37,026 bases of DNA from Clostridia bacterium. Lineage in GTDB: Bacteria > Bacillota > Clostridia > Peptostreptococcales > JAAYPU01. Position 1 is the first letter of the stretch, and every line of letters starts with the position of its first letter. The stretch spans positions 1 to 37,026 of the forward strand of contig JADQBM010000021.1 in NCBI GenBank assembly GCA_016278615.1. Reading direction: 5' to 3'. The notes beneath the pieces are model-generated. The model saw only the letters and a list, made by a program, of their open reading frames with translations. It did not search any database and was not told the origin of the DNA. Shown here piece after piece: positions 31,896 through 37,026 of this stretch. The translations under genes were made by a program, and so were the position numbers.

Positions 31896-32393
31896 TTATA
31901 CCCCCCCGCAGCTTTCTTTATATTCACCATCTCGAACAGCTTCAATGGCTTCAACGATTTTTTTATAACCAGTACAACGACAAATATTTCCATGAAGGCC
32001 TTCTCTAATATCCTCTTCTGAGGCATTTGGATTTTCATCCAAAATAGCTTTTGCCGTTAAAATCATAGCAGGTGTACAAAAGCCGCACTGGACTGCAAAA
32101 TAATCAATAAATGATTGTTGTAATGGATGCAGGCTATTTTCCCGTTCTAATCCTTCAATTGTAGTGATTGAGTGCCCGTTTGCTTGAGGAATTAAAATTG
32201 TACAACTCTTAACTGCCATACCATCCATTAATACTGTGCAAACACCACAGTTGGAATCGTCGCAACCTTTTTTTGTACCAATTAAATTTAATTCTTCCCT
32301 AAGTATCTCTAACAAGGTTCTATCAGGGCTTACAAACAGTGTATGTTGTCTGTCATTAACAGTTATTATGATTTTCATTTTTTCCATATTCAT
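31896..32393 (-). CDS. Molybdenum hydroxylase 2Fe-2S subunit
   Basis: The small subunit (165 residues). The plant-ferredoxin-type cluster has Cys44, 49, 52 and 64 (KKGCDDSNCGVCTVLMDG). The alpha-helical cluster has Cys103, 106, 138 and 140 (VQCGFCTPAM, ICRCTGY). Both [2Fe-2S] clusters are therefore complete. The electron path is molybdenum, these clusters, FAD. The ATG and the large-subunit stop share one base (TAATG), so translation is coupled. Confidence 0.95.
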   Translation of the reverse strand: MNMEKMKIIITVNDRQHTLFVSPDRTLLEILREELNLIGTKKGCDDSNCGVCTVLMDGMAVKSCTILIPQANGHSITTIEGLERENSLHPLQQSFIDYFAVQCGFCTPAMILTAKAILDENPNASEEDIREGLHGNICRCTGYKKIVEAIEAVRDGEYKESCGGV

Positions 32394-34759
32394 TACTTAG
32401 CTGCCTCCTTTGCCTTTTTCTCTTTTATAAGAGCTAAAACGCGCTCTGCCGTCATAGGATAGCCATTGACTCGAACACCAACTGCTTTGTAAATCCCATG
32501 CGCAATAGCGGGTCCTACTGGAATAACAATGGACTCTGCCATACCCTTGGCACCATAAGGACCATCAGGCAATGGGTCTGGATTTATAAGAGGATATACA
32601 TCTTCATTCATTGGCATATCAAGAATCGTTGGAAGACGATAATCACTAAAATTCGCATTGGCAATTTTCCCATTTTCATCAAATAAATGCTCTTCATTTA
32701 GATAAAATCCTATTGCCATGTGCACGCCACCCTCAATTTGGCTCTCTACTAATTTGGGATTAATTGGGTTACCTGTATCCGCTGATGATGCAACTTTTAG
32801 CACTTTAACCTGCCCCGTTTCTTCATTGACAGCAACTTCAACTGCTGCAGCAGAATACTGGAACCAGTTCCATACACGATCAGATAAGCCCTTATCATTC
32901 CATTGGTGAATAGGTGCAGGGCAGAATATACCCCTTCCTTTTACTGGACTGCCTTTTTGTAATCCCCAGTTTCCTTGAGTAAACATTGAGGTGGGATTAA
33001 ATAGAGATGGGATATCAACCTCTTGTAAATGAGAGCCTGATAGAAATGCTTTTTTACCTTTAAGTTCAACTTTAGAAGGGTGCAATCCATAAACACGGGC
33101 AATCTCTTCTTTTAATTTTGAAATGGCATCTTCACAGGCAAACTTTACTGCGTTTCCTGTATTATATGTTGTACGGCTTGATGCAGAATAGTTATCATAA
33201 GGTGTAATGGCAGTATCACCCTTCGTAACTCTAACCTCAGTAATTGGTACCTGAAATTCATTTGCAACAATCTGTGCCATTGTAGTAGTTGCCCCCATAC
33301 CATTTTCATCACAACTGATGAACAGTTGCAGACTGCCATCACTGTTGTACCAAACCTCTGCCTCAGAGCGACCAAGAGGTGTGTTTTGCTTACCACCAAC
33401 CGCGCATCCACGTCCTTTTTTCCATACGCCCATATCTTGTTTTGGCTCTTCTTCTACTTTAATAACATCCGCGACACTTTGGAGACAAGCCTTCAACCCG
33501 ATACTGGTAATAAGCTCACCATGTGCATCTCTTTCACCTTTATCAATAATATTTTTCATCCGGACTTCTACTGGACTCATGCCTAATTCATCTGCCAACT
33601 GGTTCACAAGACATTCAATACCAAACTCAGCTTCTGGGCAACCAAGGCCACGATACTCTGCAGCTGGCACTGTATTTGTAGCTACAGCACAAGTATCCAT
33701 TCTCAGGTTGGGAAATCTATATACCGGAATAGCACCCGATGATGAAAGACGCCCACTAAAAAATGTATTGTTTAAACAAGCACCTATTTCTTCTGCCAAA
33801 TAATAATCATTGGCAATAATTGTACCCTCTTTGGTCGCACCCAGTTTAACTTTTGTCATACAGGGCCAATTTGAGGGCGCTCCAATGAAAAGTTCTTCCC
33901 TGGTATATTGAAAGGACACGGTTTTTTTTGTTTTTAAGCATATCAATGCTGTCAACATTTCTATATAAGGATTCAAGCGAGAACCAAAGCTACCGCCCAT
34001 ATAAGGCTGAATAATCCGCACTTTACTTTCCTCCATATGAAGAATTCTACAAATACCTTGTTTAATAACGCCATGAACGCCAGCACCATTAGACCACATT
34101 GTAATACCACCGTCTGAATCATAACGACAAATGGCATTTGCACATTCCAACGGGCTCGCTGTTTTCTTTCCTGTCCAAAACTCTCCTTCAACGATTGTCT
34201 CTGCCTTTGCCATGGCATTATCTACATCACCTGCATGTAGTTTAAAAGCACCTACTACATTTGGAGATACACGATTTGAGGCTCTATCTCCTGGTCTATC
34301 TGTAAATCCAAGAGGTCTTGTTTCATAATCTGGATCAACTACTGATACTGGATTTGGTTTGATTGCTTCATTGTAGCTTAAAACTGCTGGCAATTTTTCA
34401 AAATCTGCTTCAATTAATTCTATAGCTTTTTCTGCAATCTCCAGTGTATCTGCACATACAAGGGCTATAATTTGTCCCGCCCAAAGTGTTTCATCTTTTG
34501 CAATAACAGATGTTTTAGGAAATTGGTCCCAATCTAAGCCTGGTTCATATCCTGTCAGAATACAAATAACACCCTCTAAAGCTTCTGCTTTACTCACATC
34601 AAAACTCCTAATTTTTGCATGTGCATATGGACTACGATAAGCTTTGATATGTGCTAAATTTGGAAATTGATTTACATAATCGCTGGCAAATAACCCTTTT
34701 CCAGTTACTTTGTCATAACCATCAATTCTTTTTTCTCCTTTTCCAATTAATCCCTCCAT
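32393..34759 (-). CDS. Molybdenum hydroxylase large (MoCo-binding) subunit
   Basis: The catalytic subunit (788 residues) of the xanthine-dehydrogenase/aldehyde-oxidase family. It has an Ald_Xan_dh_C domain (about 15-125), molybdopterin-contacting PYMGGSFGSR (252-261), CDENGMGATTTM in the second MoCo region and GAKGMAES near residue 736-743. Glu742 there is the probable catalytic base. The family usually has GQG in the second motif; here it is GMG. It is 2 to 3 percent longer than typical. The substrate cannot be deduced. Closest by feel are nicotinate/purine hydroxylase-type large subunits. A promoter lies 100 bases upstream. GGAGG precedes the ATG. Confidence 0.93.
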   Translation of the reverse strand: MEGLIGKGEKRIDGYDKVTGKGLFASDYVNQFPNLAHIKAYRSPYAHAKIRSFDVSKAEALEGVICILTGYEPGLDWDQFPKTSVIAKDETLWAGQIIALVCADTLEIAEKAIELIEADFEKLPAVLSYNEAIKPNPVSVVDPDYETRPLGFTDRPGDRASNRVSPNVVGAFKLHAGDVDNAMAKAETIVEGEFWTGKKTASPLECANAICRYDSDGGITMWSNGAGVHGVIKQGICRILHMEESKVRIIQPYMGGSFGSRLNPYIEMLTALICLKTKKTVSFQYTREELFIGAPSNWPCMTKVKLGATKEGTIIANDYYLAEEIGACLNNTFFSGRLSSSGAIPVYRFPNLRMDTCAVATNTVPAAEYRGLGCPEAEFGIECLVNQLADELGMSPVEVRMKNIIDKGERDAHGELITSIGLKACLQSVADVIKVEEEPKQDMGVWKKGRGCAVGGKQNTPLGRSEAEVWYNSDGSLQLFISCDENGMGATTTMAQIVANEFQVPITEVRVTKGDTAITPYDNYSASSRTTYNTGNAVKFACEDAISKLKEEIARVYGLHPSKVELKGKKAFLSGSHLQEVDIPSLFNPTSMFTQGNWGLQKGSPVKGRGIFCPAPIHQWNDKGLSDRVWNWFQYSAAAVEVAVNEETGQVKVLKVASSADTGNPINPKLVESQIEGGVHMAIGFYLNEEHLFDENGKIANANFSDYRLPTILDMPMNEDVYPLINPDPLPDGPYGAKGMAESIVIPVGPAIAHGIYKAVGVRVNGYPMTAERVLALIKEKKAKEAAK

Positions 34760-34837
34760 AATTTACCTCCTAATACACTAGAGTCATAGCACCACACTAT
34801 GCTGTTTATAATAATTTTTAAATTTAATGTTTTTTAT

Positions 34838-34849
34838 ATAATCGATTAT
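34838..34849. promoter_or_regulatory. Perfect 12-bp palindrome downstream of the hydroxylase promoter
   Basis: ATAATCGATTAT is self-complementary and sits about 9-20 bases after the -10 box on the minus strand, over the first transcribed bases. It is a candidate operator for the GntR/FCD regulator encoded just upstream. The link is inference. Confidence 0.4.
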
Positions 34850-34857
34850 TAGAAATA

Positions 34858-34886
34858 ATTGTATCCCTTTGTCTGTTAAATTCCAA
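34858..34886 (-). promoter_or_regulatory. Sigma-A promoter of the molybdenum hydroxylase operon
   Basis: On the minus strand TTGGAA (34881-34886) is followed by a 17-base spacer and TACAAT (34858-34863). The spacing is ideal. The leader to the large-subunit ATG is about 90 bases. Confidence 0.7.
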
Positions 34887-34916
34887 GGATGTCTACTATT
34901 TCATTAAAATCCATCC

Positions 34917-35585
34917 TTATTCACTCTCTTCTTTTATACCCATTTCTTCAATAAGTCCTTCGAAATGTCGATGCACTGCTGATGTTGCAAGATTTACATC
35001 TCTCTTTGAAATTGCATCATATAAATCTTCATGGCGAACTGATAGCTGTTCTAATGTATGATGTGATATCCACGTGCCAATATAGGTTGAATTCTTTATG
35101 TTACACTGCTCCCATGAACGTTGTAATAGCTCATTTTGAGAAACTCCTATAATCTTTTGATGAAATAGTACATCTTTCTGGATATATAGGTCAAAGTTTT
35201 CATCTTCGGCAGCGGCCTCCATCTCTTTTAATATCTTATGCATTTGTTTTATTTGATTATCATTTATACTTTCAACTGCATCCTCAATTCCCAGTAATTC
35301 TAAGTACATACGAACTCTATAGGCATCCCTTAATTCTTTCTTTGTAACTTTGCGTACGTATGAACCCTTATACGGAATATTTTCTACTAATCCAACCATT
35401 TCCAGCTCTCTAATAGCCTCTCGAACTGGTGATTGGGATACGCCAAGCTCTCTTGCCCAGTGTGTTTCTATAATACGGTCTCCCGGCTTCAAATCACCTG
35501 AAACAATTGCTTTCTTGATGGAATTTCTTATTTCATCTCGATATAACGGACGTTTCTCTATTGGTTTTCTCTTTGTTGTTTCCAT
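34917..35585 (-). CDS. GntR-family (FadR/FCD) transcriptional regulator
   Basis: A 222-residue dimeric DNA-binding protein. The winged helix is at about 14-80: RNSIKKAIVSGDLKPGDRI, SQSPVREAIRELEMVGLV, PYKGSYVRK. The FCD ligand-binding helical domain is at about 85-215, with DLYIQKDVLFHQKI and a metal-type His pattern ending in HRHFEGL. FCD regulators sense carboxylic acids or related metabolites and often repress an adjacent catabolic operon. It is immediately upstream of the molybdenum hydroxylase promoter, so it is the obvious candidate regulator. AAAGGAG precedes the ATG. Confidence 0.92.
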   Translation of the reverse strand: METTKRKPIEKRPLYRDEIRNSIKKAIVSGDLKPGDRIIETHWARELGVSQSPVREAIRELEMVGLVENIPYKGSYVRKVTKKELRDAYRVRMYLELLGIEDAVESINDNQIKQMHKILKEMEAAAEDENFDLYIQKDVLFHQKIIGVSQNELLQRSWEQCNIKNSTYIGTWISHHTLEQLSVRHEDLYDAISKRDVNLATSAVHRHFEGLIEEMGIKEESE

Positions 35586-35612
35586 CCTCGGCTCCTTTAC
35601 TAGATGATAATA

Positions 35613-35666
35613 ATATAAAGCTTATCTACTTATTCATATATGCTTATTATTCATATAAGCTTATAT
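35613..35666. promoter_or_regulatory. AAGCTTAT-containing palindromes before the GntR gene
   Basis: A 14-bp perfect palindrome, ATATAAGCTTATAT (35653-35666), and a shorter related site, ATAAAGCTTAT (about 35613-35623), flank an AT-rich stretch of the leader. Spacing and symmetry suggest autoregulatory operators, which is inference. The first overlaps the end of the XdhC gene. Confidence 0.35.
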
Positions 35667-36743
35667 TGCCTCAATAAGCACCTCCATTACTCCGCCACAT
35701 ACCATTCCCTCTTCTTCAGCAATATCTCCTGTCATATCTACATTATGAATCTTATAACCACCACTATTAATGATATCACGAGCGATATTGATTACTTCCC
35801 CTTCGCTGCATCCACCGCCAATACTCCCTAAAATACTTCCATCGGAGAAAACAATCATTTTGGCTCCTGATTTTCTAGGCGCAGATCCTTTTGTTGAAAT
35901 TATTGTAACCACTGCTTTAGGCTTCTTTATATCCTCAGATAATTCCTTAATTACAATTGAATCATATTCTGGCCAATTTATTTTTTCGGGGGACTTATTT
36001 GTAGAAGTTTCCCTTTTTCTTCTTGCATGAATGACCTGTGCTAAAATTGAGATGGCTATCTCTTCTGGGGTAACTGCACCAATGTCCACTCCAATAGGGG
36101 TAGAAACTCTTTGTATTTGCTCTGGCGTATACCCTTCTTTGAGAATTTGTTCTAAGACTATCTTAGCGCGCTTTTTTGAACCAATCATTCCAATATATGC
36201 TGTATTGTACTTGAGAACTTCCTTTAAACAAACACTATCATGCCTGTGTCCTCTTGTTATTACTACAACAAAAGAAGATTCATTCAAATTCAGTCTCTCA
36301 AATGATTTTTCAAAGCTTTCGCATATAACTGTTTGTGCAAGTGGAAAACGAGGAATATTTGCAAAAGAAAGTCTATCATCTACTACAGACACTTGAAAAC
36401 CAACTTTAGTCGCAAATTCAACCAGCGGAACTGCAATATGTCCTCCACCCATAATAATTAATTGAGCACCTGGGAAATATGGTTCAATCATAATCTCACT
36501 TTTATCTGCATTTTTTATAAATTGTATGTTCCCACTGTTAACAGATTCTTTTGCCTTATCAACAATCTCTTTATTTAAGTTCATTTGGGCAAAATGTTTT
36601 TGAGTAGAAAACAAAGATGCCTCTGATAAAAAAATCTTTTCGCTTTTATCTTGTTTCAGTTTTGTTATTATAACAGCTCTTTTTCCGTCATCCAAACTAT
36701 ACAATAAGTTTGTATACACGTTTTCATTTACGTCTATACTCAT
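35661..36743 (-). CDS. XdhC/CoxI-family molybdenum hydroxylase maturation factor
   Basis: A cytosolic protein of 360 residues. Residues about 1-88 are a divergent N-domain. Residues about 90-245 form a Rossmann domain with QLIIMGGGHIAVPLVEFA, VVDDR, VVVITRGHRHDSV and GMIGSKKR (XdhC_C type). Residues about 265-360 carry the XdhC_CoxI block: TKGSAPRKSGAKMIV, GSIGGGCSEGEV (Cys312) and GMVCGGVMEV (Cys349). The CoxI block is normally N-terminal; here it is at the C-terminus. The family binds molybdenum cofactor, helps add the terminal sulfido ligand and inserts the cofactor into xanthine-dehydrogenase-like enzymes. It lies 75 bases upstream of the GntR gene, on the same strand. Confidence 0.9.
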   Translation of the reverse strand: MSIDVNENVYTNLLYSLDDGKRAVIITKLKQDKSEKIFLSEASLFSTQKHFAQMNLNKEIVDKAKESVNSGNIQFIKNADKSEIMIEPYFPGAQLIIMGGGHIAVPLVEFATKVGFQVSVVDDRLSFANIPRFPLAQTVICESFEKSFERLNLNESSFVVVITRGHRHDSVCLKEVLKYNTAYIGMIGSKKRAKIVLEQILKEGYTPEQIQRVSTPIGVDIGAVTPEEIAISILAQVIHARRKRETSTNKSPEKINWPEYDSIVIKELSEDIKKPKAVVTIISTKGSAPRKSGAKMIVFSDGSILGSIGGGCSEGEVINIARDIINSGGYKIHNVDMTGDIAEEEGMVCGGVMEVLIEAI

Positions 36744-36771
36744 ATTATTCGTCCTTTCTAGTTTTAATAAC

Positions 36772-37026
36772 TTATTTTACAGTTATCATGATGTTTCTAA
36801 GTAGAGCGACCAGATCATCATACCCCTTTAAAAACTGTAGTAATGTTTTAGATACTGGTCCAAAGGTATCAAATTCTTCATTTGTCATGCCATCAATACG
36901 ATATGCTTTGTTAAAGTCAGGAAAGTTCTTCGTAAGTTGGTCTAAAATTCTGGGATCAACTGGAACATCTATATGATTTTGTATTGACACATCGAAGTTG
37001 TTAAATCGTTTAATCCATTTAGAGGG
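36772..37026 (-). CDS. C-terminal end of a protein, possibly transaldolase-like (partial)
   Basis: The frame is open to the right edge, giving 84 residues and a stop at 36772. The visible tail (FNNFDVSIQNHIDVP, FPDFNKAYRIDGMTNEEFDTFGPVSKTLLQFLKGYDDLVALLRNIMI) resembles, as far as I recall, the C-terminal part of the long transaldolase-family proteins of Clostridia. No active-site residues are in the window, so this is tentative. A GTG at 36988-36990 has no ribosome site, so an internal start is unlikely. Confidence 0.45.
   Translation of the reverse strand, partial: PSKWIKRFNNFDVSIQNHIDVPVDPRILDQLTKNFPDFNKAYRIDGMTNEEFDTFGPVSKTLLQFLKGYDDLVALLRNIMITVK

Noticed and set aside
32393-34759. Idea that the large subunit is a 4-hydroxybenzoyl-CoA reductase
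   Set aside because: The FAD subunit is only 289 residues and lacks the 4Fe-4S insertion typical of that enzyme.

Overview
The window is AT-rich DNA from an anaerobic, spore-forming Firmicute, most likely a Clostridia member of the Alkaliphilus/Natronincola type. The evidence is strong Shine-Dalgarno sites (AAGGAGG, GGAGGT), sigma-A type promoters, a CIRCE element, a c-di-AMP (ydaO type) riboswitch, a spore-coat transglutaminase, a SleB-like LysM hydrolase and a molybdenum-hydroxylase locus. The genus is inference. Most genes lie on the minus strand.

Left part (1-9.1 kb): the C-terminal end of an ABC-F ATPase whose stop codon is made by a 165-bp MITE-like inverted-repeat element; a 14-TM-type MFS exporter; a small coiled-coil protein whose frame is joined only through a -1 shift at an A_AAA_AAG heptamer; a YfcE-like phosphodiesterase; an ftsE-ftsX cell-division module preceded by a secreted coiled-coil partner with no hydrolase domain; a small lipoprotein; a ferritin-like protein; and htpG under a perfect CIRCE operator.

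Middle part (9.1-24.1 kb): transglutaminase tgl translationally coupled to an unknown gene; a GT-A-like glycosyltransferase; a LysM-LysM-Hydrolase_2 wall hydrolase behind a c-di-AMP riboswitch; a heavy-metal-associated/TauE-like/cupredoxin fusion; a large secreted glucosaminidase with two CuAO_N1-like repeats; lipoproteins, a zinc ribbon, a cyclase-family hydrolase, a DUF4474 protein, a second metallophosphoesterase, and small proteins including a repeat protein that resembles gamma-type SASPs. These look like mostly independent units, many with clear hairpin terminators.

Right part (24.1-37 kb): a coherent molybdenum-hydroxylase island, all on the minus strand. In transcription order it holds an XdhC-like maturation factor, a GntR/FCD regulator, a sigma-A promoter with a palindrome just downstream of it, the MoCo, 2Fe-2S and FAD subunits, an MBL-fold hydrolase, a transketolase C-domain fragment, modA-modB-modC, a MocA-like nucleotidyltransferase fused to an HD domain, a MoeA/MoaB-like molybdopterin-binding protein with a C-terminal Cys cluster, and a ModE-like HTH protein. 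A strong terminator follows at about 24.09 kb. The layout implies uptake of molybdate, cofactor tailoring, insertion, a substrate-specific hydroxylase and an associated MBL hydrolase. The substrate cannot be read from the sequence. No rRNA, tRNA or CRISPR array was recognised.
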